Shown here: one piece after another, positions 41,558 to 48,978 of the stretch
How the letters are laid out: each line of letters opens with the position of its first letter
Position numbering within the stretch: the stretch's first letter is position 1
Origin: Nonomuraea thailandensis
GTDB lineage: Bacteria; Actinomycetota; Actinomycetes; Streptosporangiales; Streptosporangiaceae
Reading direction: 5' to 3'
Assembly: GCF_024172165.1 (NCBI RefSeq)
Contig: NZ_JAMZEB010000002.1
Span: 12,607,501-12,671,500, forward strand
DNA: 64,000 nt
Notes under the pieces: model-generated
Seen by the model: the letters and a program-made list of their open reading frames with translations, nothing else
Told to the model about the DNA's origin: nothing
Database searches by the model: none
Program-made: the position numbers and the translations under genes

Positions 41558-43189
41558 TCAGGGCTCCTTGTTCCCCCGCAGCTCGAAGTCGTCGAACGTG
41601 GTCTTCAGCAACGACCGCCCATCCTCCGGCGTACGGGCGAACAATCCCAGGGACCCGTTCCCGATCCCGTTCGGATCCTCCACGTCCTGCACCAGCTCGT
41701 CGTTCACCCACATCCGCAGCCGCACGGTGGCCCCCGACTGCTCGCACGCCGCCACCAGCCGCGCCTTGCCCCGCAGATCGCTCACCTGCACCGGCTGGGC
41801 CAGCGTCCCGCCCGCCCCGTCCACGATGCGCCGGATCCTGGCGCTGCCCTTCGTGTCCAGCCCGAACTCGTAGTAGTCGTCCTCGTCGAAGTTGTGGCAG
41901 TAGATGCCGTACTCACCGGACCCGACGGTTTTCGTGACGTTGGCGGTGACCGCGATGACCACGGACGAGGGCAACATCGGCGTGGGCGTGGCCGACGGGT
42001 CGGGCGTGCCCGTGGGCGTGCTGGTCAGGAAGGGGACGGGCGCCTTGGCCCAGCGTTCGTCGAGGCCGTCGTCCCACTCCGCGTCCAGCCCGTACGTCCC
42101 GTCCGCCCGGTATCCCTGGCTGGTGGTGTCCTCGGGGTCGTACACGCCGTTCCAGCCGCCGGAGGTCTGCGTGAAGTCCTCCCGGTAGAGCACGCCCATG
42201 TCGTCGGGCGGCCCGCCGGGCACGAGCACCGCCCACGCGGCCACGCCCCCGGCCACCAGGACCGCGACGGCCGCAGCCAGCGCTCCGTACAGCCGCCCGC
42301 GGCGAGGACGCCGCCCCGCGACCGCCGGGGAGGAGGACGTGTAGGGAGTGGTCTGCCAGGCCACCTGCACGGTGTGCGCGGCCTGCTCCGGCGCCGCCGC
42401 CCGGCCCACGAGGTGGTCGAGCAGCTGCTGCGCGGTGGGCCGCGTGGCCGGGTCCTTGCGCAGCGCCGCCGCGACCAGCTCGCGCAGGCCGGGCTCGACG
42501 GCGTCGAGGTTCGGCTCGCTGTTGAGCACCTGGTAGACGATGGAGGGCAGGGTGTCGCCGCCGAACGGCGCCCGCCCGCTGGCCGCGAACGCCACCAGGC
42601 AGCCCCACGAGAACACGTCGCAGGCGGGGGAGACCGGGTCGCCCCGCAGCACCTCGGGGGCCATGTACCGGGGCGTGCCGACGATCTCGCCGGTGCCGGT
42701 GACGCCGCCGAGCGTGTCGAGCGCCCGCGCGATGCCGAAGTCGATCACGCGAGGGCCGACGGGTGACAGCAGCACGTTCGACGGCTTGAGGTCGCGGTGC
42801 ACGACCCCGGCGGCGTGGATGGCGGTGAGCGCGGTGGCCACGCTCACGGCCAGCGCGTCGAGGCTGGAGCCGCGCAGGGGGCCGGACTGGCGTACGGCCT
42901 CTTCGAGGTTGGGGCCCGGCACGTACTCGGTGACCACGTAGAGCTGGTCGCCGGCGAGCGCGGCCTCGATCACGGCGGCCGTGCAGAACCTGCGCACCCG
43001 CTGAGCCGAGTCCGCCTCCCTGCGGAAGCGCATGCGGAACTGCTCGTGCTGGCTGAGCTCCGGATTGATCACCTTGACGGCGACTCGTTGCCCAGTGGGG
43101 TCCTCGGCGAGATGGACCGTGCCCATCCCGCCGCGCCCGAGCACGCCAAGCAGCCTGTAGCGCCCGATGTGGGAGGTTTCACCGCTCAC
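41558..43189 (-). CDS. Receptor-type Ser/Thr protein kinase
   Basis: A 543-residue membrane kinase. Residues about 10-265 are a Hanks-type kinase: GRGGMGTVHLAED, AVKV (Lys near 39), catalytic loop HRDLKPSNVLL (Asp near 133), DFGIA and APEVLRGDPVSPACDVFSWG. One membrane helix (about 302-325) leads to an extracellular beta-rich domain of about 200 residues (YREDFTQTSGGWNGVYDPED; LKTTFDDFEL) resembling the concanavalin/LamG-like DUF1080 fold. A Thr/Pro-rich loop (TSTPTGTPDPSATPTP) lies within it. It probably senses a surface glycan and phosphorylates cytosolic targets. ATG 43189 was chosen. Confidence 0.9.
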   Translation of the reverse strand: MSGETSHIGRYRLLGVLGRGGMGTVHLAEDPTGQRVAVKVINPELSQHEQFRMRFRREADSAQRVRRFCTAAVIEAALAGDQLYVVTEYVPGPNLEEAVRQSGPLRGSSLDALAVSVATALTAIHAAGVVHRDLKPSNVLLSPVGPRVIDFGIARALDTLGGVTGTGEIVGTPRYMAPEVLRGDPVSPACDVFSWGCLVAFAASGRAPFGGDTLPSIVYQVLNSEPNLDAVEPGLRELVAAALRKDPATRPTAQQLLDHLVGRAAAPEQAAHTVQVAWQTTPYTSSSPAVAGRRPRRGRLYGALAAAVAVLVAGGVAAWAVLVPGGPPDDMGVLYREDFTQTSGGWNGVYDPEDTTSQGYRADGTYGLDAEWDDGLDERWAKAPVPFLTSTPTGTPDPSATPTPMLPSSVVIAVTANVTKTVGSGEYGIYCHNFDEDDYYEFGLDTKGSARIRRIVDGAGGTLAQPVQVSDLRGKARLVAACEQSGATVRLRMWVNDELVQDVEDPNGIGNGSLGLFARTPEDGRSLLKTTFDDFELRGNKEP

Positions 43190-43271
43190 GGCGCGCTAGC
43201 TTACCGATGCGGGGCTTCCCGCCGCAGATCCAGCGCCAAGACACGCGTACGGCCTGGCACAACGGCGGGCC

Positions 43272-43850
43272 TCACCCCTCCTCCCAGCCGCGTACGGCAC
43301 GCACCGACGGCAGCCCCTTCTCCGGCGACGCCACCATCACCCGGCACCCCGCCGCCCTGGCCGCCGCGATCCCCGCCGGGCTGTCCTCGATGGCCACGCA
43401 CCGTGAGGGCTCGGCCCCGAGACGCCGGGCGGCCTCCAGGTACGGGTCCGGCCACGGCTTGCCCCGCTCCGTGTCCTCGTTCGCGATCACCAGGTCGAAC
43501 GTGTGCCCCAGCCGGGGCAGCACCAGCTCCACGATGCTCCGGGGGGAGGCGCTGACCAGGGCGGTGGGGACGGCGCCGGCGGCCAGGCCGGCCAGGAGCT
43601 CGGGCGCTCCCCGCACCACCGTCAGGTCCCGCCGTACGCGGTCGGCGAAGGCGTCGGTGAGAGGGCCGGCCAGCTCGGGCGAGCCGAGGTAGGCGGCCAC
43701 GTCCTCGATGGTGCGGCCGTGGACGAAGGGCAGGTCCCCGGCCGTGAGCGGGCGCCCCGCGACGGACGCGACGGCCTGCCACCACAGCCCTTCGGTGTCC
43801 ACCAGGGTGCCGTCCATGTCGAGCAGGACGGCCGCCGGGTCAGACCGCAT
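43272..43850 (-). CDS. HAD-superfamily hydrolase (phosphatase/phosphomutase type)
   Basis: A 192-residue HAD subfamily IA enzyme: motif I LLDMDGTLVDTE (near 8), motif II LVSASPR (Ser near 100), motif III Lys in ERGKPWPDPY (near 130) and motif IV IEDSPAGI (near 153). A helical cap follows motif I. It removes phosphate from a small organic phosphate or moves it within a sugar. It does not carry the DWAGT signature of phosphonoacetaldehyde hydrolase. It overlaps the ABC ATPase gene by 11 bp and closes the importer operon, so it may act on the imported compound. Confidence 0.87.
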   Translation of the reverse strand: MRSDPAAVLLDMDGTLVDTEGLWWQAVASVAGRPLTAGDLPFVHGRTIEDVAAYLGSPELAGPLTDAFADRVRRDLTVVRGAPELLAGLAAGAVPTALVSASPRSIVELVLPRLGHTFDLVIANEDTERGKPWPDPYLEAARRLGAEPSRCVAIEDSPAGIAAARAAGCRVMVASPEKGLPSVRAVRGWEEG

Positions 43851-44913
43851 CGGCGGCCACGACGGGTGCGGGGGCGGTGACGGTGCGGGCCGCCACGAGG
43901 ACGGGCCGCTCCACCAGGCGCACCGAGACGCGCGCGCCGGGGCCGAGCCTGGCGGCCTCGTGGCCGGGCACGTCCGCGAGCACCTCGCCGCCCTCCACGG
44001 CGAGCCTGAGCCGTACGGAGGCGCCGCGGAACGAGGCCGCCAGCACCTCGGCGGGCCCGTCCTCGGCCGGGACGACCTGCACCGCCTCCGGACGGATCAG
44101 CACGTCCACGGACGGATCCGCAGGAACGGGGCCGTCCACCGGGAGGAGCTGGCCGAGCACCGTCACCTGGTCGCCGGAGACCCGCCCGGCCAGGTGGTTC
44201 ATGGTGCCGACGAACTCCGCCACGAACGGCGTGGCCGGCCGGTCGTACACCTCGGCGGGCGCGCCGACCTGTTCGAGGCGCCCGTCGCGCAGCACCGCGA
44301 CCCGGTCCGCGACCGACAGGGCCTCCTCCTGGTCGTGGGTGACGAAGATGGTGGTGATGCCGAGGTCGAGCTGGAGACGGCGGATCTCCTCGCGCAGCGC
44401 GACCCGTACCTTGGCGTCCAGTGCCGACAGAGGCTCGTCCAGCAGCAGCACGCGCGGCTCCAGGGCGAGCGCGCGGGCCAGCGCGACGCGCTGCTGCTGG
44501 CCGCCGGAGAGCTGGTGCGGGTAGCGGTCGGCGTGGGTGGGCAGGCCGACGAGTTCGAGGAGCTCGTCCGCCCTGGCCCGCCTGGTGGCCACCGGGACCT
44601 TGCGCACGCGCAGGCCGAAGGCGACGTTGTCGCGGGCGTTCAGGTTGGGGAAGAGGGAGTAGGACTGGAAGACCATGCCCGCGTCCCGCTTGTTGGCGGG
44701 GACGTTCGTGACGTCCTTGCCGTCCACCAGCACGGCCCCCGAGTCGGGCCGCTCGAACCCGGCCACGCAGCGCAGCGCCGTCGTCTTGCCGCAGCCCGAG
44801 GGGCCGAGCAGGGCGACGAGCTCGCCGGGCGCGACGACCAGGTCCAGGCCGTCCAGCGCGACCGTCCTGCCGAACGTCCGCCGCAGCGCGCGGAACTCCA
44901 CCGATGCGGTCAT
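43840..44913 (-). CDS. ABC importer ATP-binding subunit (PotA/FbpC/PhnT-like)
   Basis: A 357-residue ATPase: Walker A GPSGCGKT (near 36), Q-loop MVFQSYSLFPNLNARDNVAF, signature LSGGQQQR (near 134), Walker B VLLLDEPLSALD and H-loop VTHDQEEA. The C-terminal TOBE region (VLIRPEAVQVVP) is regulatory. It overlaps both neighbours (ATGA with the permease, 11 bp with the HAD gene). The set of two single permeases, a lipoprotein and this ATPase matches iron, polyamine or 2-aminoethylphosphonate importers. Confidence 0.92.
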   Translation of the reverse strand: MTASVEFRALRRTFGRTVALDGLDLVVAPGELVALLGPSGCGKTTALRCVAGFERPDSGAVLVDGKDVTNVPANKRDAGMVFQSYSLFPNLNARDNVAFGLRVRKVPVATRRARADELLELVGLPTHADRYPHQLSGGQQQRVALARALALEPRVLLLDEPLSALDAKVRVALREEIRRLQLDLGITTIFVTHDQEEALSVADRVAVLRDGRLEQVGAPAEVYDRPATPFVAEFVGTMNHLAGRVSGDQVTVLGQLLPVDGPVPADPSVDVLIRPEAVQVVPAEDGPAEVLAASFRGASVRLRLAVEGGEVLADVPGHEAARLGPGARVSVRLVERPVLVAARTVTAPAPVVAADAV

Positions 44914-45758
44914 TTCCCTTTCTCCTTGCTGAAGATGGTGGACACCGCGAGCAGCAGCAGCCAGATGAGCAGCAGGCTCAGGATCGACACCGCGACCGAG
45001 AGCTGTCCCCTGGAGCCCGACACCGTCACGATCCACACGGCGAACGGCTCGTAGCCGAGCAGGCTGGCCACGGTGTACTCGCCCAGCACCAGCGCCAGCG
45101 TCAGGAACGACGCGCTGGCCAGGGCCGGGCGCAGGTTGGGCACGATGACCCGGGCCAGCACGTACGGCCACGACGCGCCGAGGTTGCGGGCCGCCTCGAC
45201 CAGCGTCCGCACGTCCATGGTGCGCAGCCCGGCGTCCAGCGACCGGTAGACGAACGGCAGCACCAGCACCACGTACGCCAGCACCAGCACCACGGGGAAC
45301 GCCGGGTCCTGCACGGCGATCAGCGTGGCCCAGAACGGGGTGGGCGCCAGCAGGTCGGTCCCGCCGCGCAGCGCCGTGCCGATCCCCGCCACGAACGTGA
45401 TCGGCGGCACCACCAGCGGCAACGTGCACAGCACCTCCATGACGGGCCGCAGCCGGGGCGCGAAGAGCCGGACGGCCAGCATCGCCGGCAGCGCCAGCAG
45501 CAGCACGACCACGATCGTGGCCAGGGCCAGCCCGAGCGAGAGCGACAGCGACCGGACGAAGCCGTCGGCCGTGAGCAGCTCGCCGTACGCCGACAGCGAC
45601 ACGCCGGCGGTGGGCGTGTGGACCGTGTACCAGAAGGCGGTGCCCAGGGGGACCAGGAAGTAGATCACGGCCAGCAGGAACACCAGCCCGCGCCACCACG
45701 CCCCGGGCCGCCGCGGCGCGGCGCCCGAGACCCGTTCCAGGCCGGTCAGTGCAGCCAT
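44910..45758 (-). CDS. ABC importer permease, second subunit
   Basis: A 282-residue membrane protein with six hydrophobic segments and the EAA loop VEAARNLGASWPYVLARVIV (near 198). It overlaps the first permease gene by 13 bp and the ATPase by four. GAGGAGG lies eight bases before ATG 45758. The family (PhnV/PotC-like) transports anions, polyamines or phosphonates. Confidence 0.92.
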   Translation of the reverse strand: MAALTGLERVSGAAPRRPGAWWRGLVFLLAVIYFLVPLGTAFWYTVHTPTAGVSLSAYGELLTADGFVRSLSLSLGLALATIVVVLLLALPAMLAVRLFAPRLRPVMEVLCTLPLVVPPITFVAGIGTALRGGTDLLAPTPFWATLIAVQDPAFPVVLVLAYVVLVLPFVYRSLDAGLRTMDVRTLVEAARNLGASWPYVLARVIVPNLRPALASASFLTLALVLGEYTVASLLGYEPFAVWIVTVSGSRGQLSVAVSILSLLLIWLLLLAVSTIFSKEKGK

Positions 45759-46621
45759 CGGGAGGTCCTCCTCTGCAGCGGCAGGTAGATCGCCATGACC
45801 AGCCCGGCCACCACGACCATGTCGAGGCTGAGCGCCAGCGCGATGTTCTCGTAGCCGACCAGCACGTCGCCGGTCAGCGCGCTGGCGATCTTCAGCGTGA
45901 CGAGCGGGACGACGGTGCCCACCATGGCGTTGGCGGTGGCGTAGGCGGAGAAGGCCCCGCCGAACAGCAGCACCACCCCGCCCAGCATGGCCGGGGCCAG
46001 CACGGGCAGCGCGACGAAGCGCCAGTAGTGCCAGGAGGTGGCCCCGCTGCTCGCCGCGGCCTCGCGCCACTGCGGGCGCAGCCCGTCCAGCGCCGGCGCC
46101 ATGGCCAGCACCATGAGCGGGACGGAGAAGTACAGGTAGACCACCACCAGCCCCCAGAACGTGTACAGGGAGCCGGAGGGCAGCCCGACCAGGCCGCTGA
46201 CCACGCCGGAGTTGCCGAGCGTGGCGATCCAGAAGAAGGCCAGCGGCACCCCGCCGAAGTTGGCCAGCACGCCGGACGCGGTCAGCACGGCCTCGCGCAG
46301 CATCGTGCTGCGCGAGGTGACGACGGCGTGGGCGAGGAATGTGCCGAGGACGGCCCCCAGCAGCGCCACCACGGCCGACAGCCGCACGCTGCCCAGCATG
46401 GCCGTGAGGTAGCCGCCCTGAAGGCTCTGCGCCAGGTTGGCCAGGCTGGGCCGCCCCTGCGCGGTGAACGCCCCCGCCACCAGCACGACGGCGGGAACGC
46501 CGAACACGAGCGCGAAGAACGCCAGCAGCGGCAGCGCCCCCACCCAGCCCCGCCAACCGGGGCCAGGCCGCCGCACCTTCGCGACGGCGCCCGGCCCCGC
46601 CTCTGCACCGGTGCGGCTCAT
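45746..46621 (-). CDS. ABC importer permease, first subunit
   Basis: A 291-residue membrane protein with six hydrophobic segments and the EAA loop REAAASSGATSWHYWRFVALP (from about residue 187). Its ATG overlaps the binding-protein stop by four bases. Together with the next gene it forms the membrane channel. It resembles PhnU/PotB-type permeases. Confidence 0.92.
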   Translation of the reverse strand: MSRTGAEAGPGAVAKVRRPGPGWRGWVGALPLLAFFALVFGVPAVVLVAGAFTAQGRPSLANLAQSLQGGYLTAMLGSVRLSAVVALLGAVLGTFLAHAVVTSRSTMLREAVLTASGVLANFGGVPLAFFWIATLGNSGVVSGLVGLPSGSLYTFWGLVVVYLYFSVPLMVLAMAPALDGLRPQWREAAASSGATSWHYWRFVALPVLAPAMLGGVVLLFGGAFSAYATANAMVGTVVPLVTLKIASALTGDVLVGYENIALALSLDMVVVAGLVMAIYLPLQRRTSRWLH

Positions 46622-47772
46622 CCCGAGATCGCGGTGTCCCAGCCGGCGGCCAGCTTGGCCTTGGCGGCGTCCACCTGCTCGGTCGTCGGGAACGCGGGCT
46701 CGCCGTCCACCTTGGGCAGGTTGGCGGCCAGCGCCTGGTCCACGCTGCCGTCGGCGGTCATCGAGGGCAGCAGGACGGGCCGGGCGAAGCCCTTGAGGTA
46801 GAGGTTCTGGCCCTCGGCGCTGTAGAGGTACTCCTGCCACAGGCGGGCGGCGGCCGGGTGCGGGGCGTCCTTGTTGATGGCCTGGGCGTACATCTGGAAG
46901 TACTTGCCGTCGGACGGCACGTTCACCTTCCAGTCGATGCCCTTGGCGGTGAGCTGGGGCGCGTAGGCGGCGTTGTTGTAGTCCCAGTCGATGCTGATCT
47001 TGGTCTCGCCGTTCTCGATGGTGGCGGGCGTGGTCTCGACCGGGTTGTAGTTGCCGGCGTCCCTGAGCTTCTTGAAGAAGTCGATGCCGGGCTGGATGTC
47101 GTCGAAGGAGCCGCCGCTGGCGATCGCGGCGGCGTACACGCCGGCGAAGGCCGAGCCGGACTCGGTCGGGTTGCCGTTCATCGCGACCTGCCCCTTGTAC
47201 TCGGGCTTGAGCAGGTCGGCGAAGCTCGTCGGGCAGGTCTTGATCTTCTTGGCGTCGCAGCCGATGGACACGTAGCCGCCGTAGTCGTTGACCCAGAGGC
47301 CCGTCGGCTCCTTCTGGCCCTCGGGGATCTTGTCGAACGTCTGCACCTTGTACGGCGCGAACAGCCCCTCCTTGGCCCCGCTGATCGCGAACGACTGGCC
47401 GAGGTCGAGCACGTCGGGGGCGCGGTCCTGGCCCTTGCGCGTCTTGACGGCGTTGATCTCGTCGGCGCTGGCCGCGTCGGGGGTCTCGCTCTCGATCTTG
47501 ATGCCGTACTTGGCCTGGAACTTCTCGATGATCTCGCCGTAGTTGGCCCAGTCGGGCGGCAGGGCGATGACGTGCAGGGCGCCCTCCTTCTTGGCCGCCT
47601 CGACCAGCTTGTCGAACCCGCCGAAGTCCGCGGCGGAGGTGGCGGTGGCGGCGTTCACCCCGCCTTGCGAGGCCTGGGTGGTCTGCTGGGTGCTCGGGGC
47701 GGCGCCGCACGCCGCGGTGACTACGGTTAGGGCTGCGACAACGCCGGCCGCTCGGGCGCGAGGTGTGAACAC
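46618..47772 (-). CDS. Solute-binding lipoprotein, 2-aminoethylphosphonate/iron-type
   Basis: A 384-residue family-1 binding protein with lipobox VVTAAC (Cys near 22) and a Gln/Thr-rich linker. The mature domain (GFDKLVEAAKKEGALHVIAL; ISGAKEGLFAPYKVQTFDKI; SIDWDYNNAAYAPQL) follows the PotD/FbpA/PhnS class. The GntR-importer-HAD arrangement resembles phosphonate clusters such as PhnR-STUV, hence the tentative substrate; polyamine or iron remain possible. GTG 47772 was chosen over an upstream ATG because it lies four bases after TGGAGGCG-type ribosome site and starts the signal peptide correctly. Confidence 0.87.
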   Translation of the reverse strand: MFTPRARAAGVVAALTVVTAACGAAPSTQQTTQASQGGVNAATATSAADFGGFDKLVEAAKKEGALHVIALPPDWANYGEIIEKFQAKYGIKIESETPDAASADEINAVKTRKGQDRAPDVLDLGQSFAISGAKEGLFAPYKVQTFDKIPEGQKEPTGLWVNDYGGYVSIGCDAKKIKTCPTSFADLLKPEYKGQVAMNGNPTESGSAFAGVYAAAIASGGSFDDIQPGIDFFKKLRDAGNYNPVETTPATIENGETKISIDWDYNNAAYAPQLTAKGIDWKVNVPSDGKYFQMYAQAINKDAPHPAAARLWQEYLYSAEGQNLYLKGFARPVLLPSMTADGSVDQALAANLPKVDGEPAFPTTEQVDAAKAKLAAGWDTAISG

Positions 47773-47803
47773 GACGCCTCCACTTTCCAGGGGGTATGTC
47801 AAG

Positions 47804-47824
47804 AACCTAGGAGAACTTGTACAA
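47804..47824 (-). promoter_or_regulatory. Importer promoter with a GntR-type palindrome
   Basis: On the reverse strand the -10-like TAGGTT (47809-47804) lies just downstream of the perfect palindrome TTGTACAA (47817-47824). A GntR/HutC-family dimer at the palindrome would block the promoter. It is the only evident palindrome in the 112-bp gap between the importer and its divergent regulator. Confidence 0.5.
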
Positions 47825-47884
47825 ACAAGCGAGCCCCAGTAAGTCGCATCAATGTTGCACTTTCATGAATGGGAAGGATCGGGG

Positions 47885-48652
47885 ATGGTTGCGCGCTATG
47901 AACGGATAGCCGATGAGCTGCGGGACGAGATCCTGTCCGGCGCGCATCCGGTCGGTTCCCAGCTGCCCAGCGAGGCGGAGCTGGCCGAACGGCACGGCGC
48001 GGCCCGCGGCACCGTGCGCCAGGCCATCGCCGTGCTGGCCGCCGAGGGGCTGGTCGGCTCCCGGCAGGGCGCCAGGCGGATCGTGCTCGGCAGGACGCGC
48101 AGCCAGAGCTTCGCCGAGTTGCACAGCTTCGCGCAGTGGGCGCGCGCGAACGGCTACCGCTACGGCGGTCAGGTGATCGCCCAGCGCCGCCGGGCCGCCC
48201 GCGGCCCCGAGCCCGCCAGGCTGGGCTCGGCGCAGGTGCTGGAGGTGCTGCGGGTGCGCACGCTGGAGAGCGAGCCCGTGCTGCTGGAGCGGACGGTGTA
48301 CGCGGAGTGGGTGGCCGGCGCCGTCGAGAAGCTGCCCGCCGACTGCGAGTCGGTCACCGAGGCGCTGTACGAGTCCATCGGCCTGGTGTTCGCCTACGGC
48401 GAGCATCTCATCGACGCGGTGCCCGCCGGCGCCCAGGACGCCCGCCTGCTGGGGGTGCGCCGCGGCAGCCCGCTGCTGCGCCAGCGCAGGACCACCACCA
48501 CCCATGAGGGCCGCCCCGTGGAGACCTCCGACGACCGTTACCGCGCAGGCAGCGTGGCCTTCAGCATCCGCAACTCGATCGGCGCCAACCCGCTCGTACG
48601 GCAGGCGGGCGACTTGCGTTTCGGCGCCGGAGAACATATGTTCGAGTCATAA
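47885..48652 (+). CDS. GntR-family regulator, HutC/PhnF type
   Basis: A 255-residue protein: an N-terminal GntR winged helix (ADELRDEILSGAHPVGSQLP; EAELAERHGAARGTVRQAIA) and a C-terminal UTRA effector domain (VLLERTVYAEWVAGAVEKLP near 137; PLLRQRRTTTTHEGRPVE near 198). Its divergent orientation from the importer and the TTGTACAA palindrome in the gap suggest it represses the importer until an effector, probably the substrate, binds. ATG 47885 follows AAGGATCGGGG; the upstream in-frame start is less likely. Confidence 0.9.
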   Translation: MVARYERIADELRDEILSGAHPVGSQLPSEAELAERHGAARGTVRQAIAVLAAEGLVGSRQGARRIVLGRTRSQSFAELHSFAQWARANGYRYGGQVIAQRRRAARGPEPARLGSAQVLEVLRVRTLESEPVLLERTVYAEWVAGAVEKLPADCESVTEALYESIGLVFAYGEHLIDAVPAGAQDARLLGVRRGSPLLRQRRTTTTHEGRPVETSDDRYRAGSVAFSIRNSIGANPLVRQAGDLRFGAGEHMFES

Positions 48653-48711
48653 GCGCCCGTCTTCCCCCGGGTGGCTCAGCATACGGACCAGAGCCGCGGG
48701 GAGAAGCGATC

Positions 48712-48978
48712 TTGAGCAGACTCTATGGCGATCCGATAGAGGTGTGGACCAGGGACGGGGAGCCCACCCAGTTCGTCTGGCGCGACCGGCTCTACCTCGT
48801 TCGCCGCGTCCTCGACCAGTGGGTGGTCGCGCGCGAGTGGTGGAAGACCGGCGAGGGCGACCCGGGCGAGCGCCAGTTCTGGCGGGTGGAGGCCAGCCCG
48901 GGCCGCGAGGTGGGCTCCTACGAGCTGCGGTACGACACCGCCGGCAACGGCTGGCTGCTGCTGAGGGCGTGGGACTGA
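48712..48978 (+). CDS. DUF6504 family protein of the mutagenic-polymerase cassette
   Basis: An 88-residue protein that starts with TTG after GGGGAGAAG. It matches DUF6504: MSRLYGDPIEVWTRDGEPTQ and FVWRDRLYLVRRVLDQWVV, with WRVEASPGREVGSYELRYD at the end. The family nearly always lies beside dnaE2-type or Y-family polymerase genes in actinobacteria, but its role is unknown. It shares one base (TGATG) with the polymerase gene and is certainly co-transcribed with it. Confidence 0.85.
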   Translation: MSRLYGDPIEVWTRDGEPTQFVWRDRLYLVRRVLDQWVVAREWWKTGEGDPGERQFWRVEASPGREVGSYELRYDTAGNGWLLLRAWD

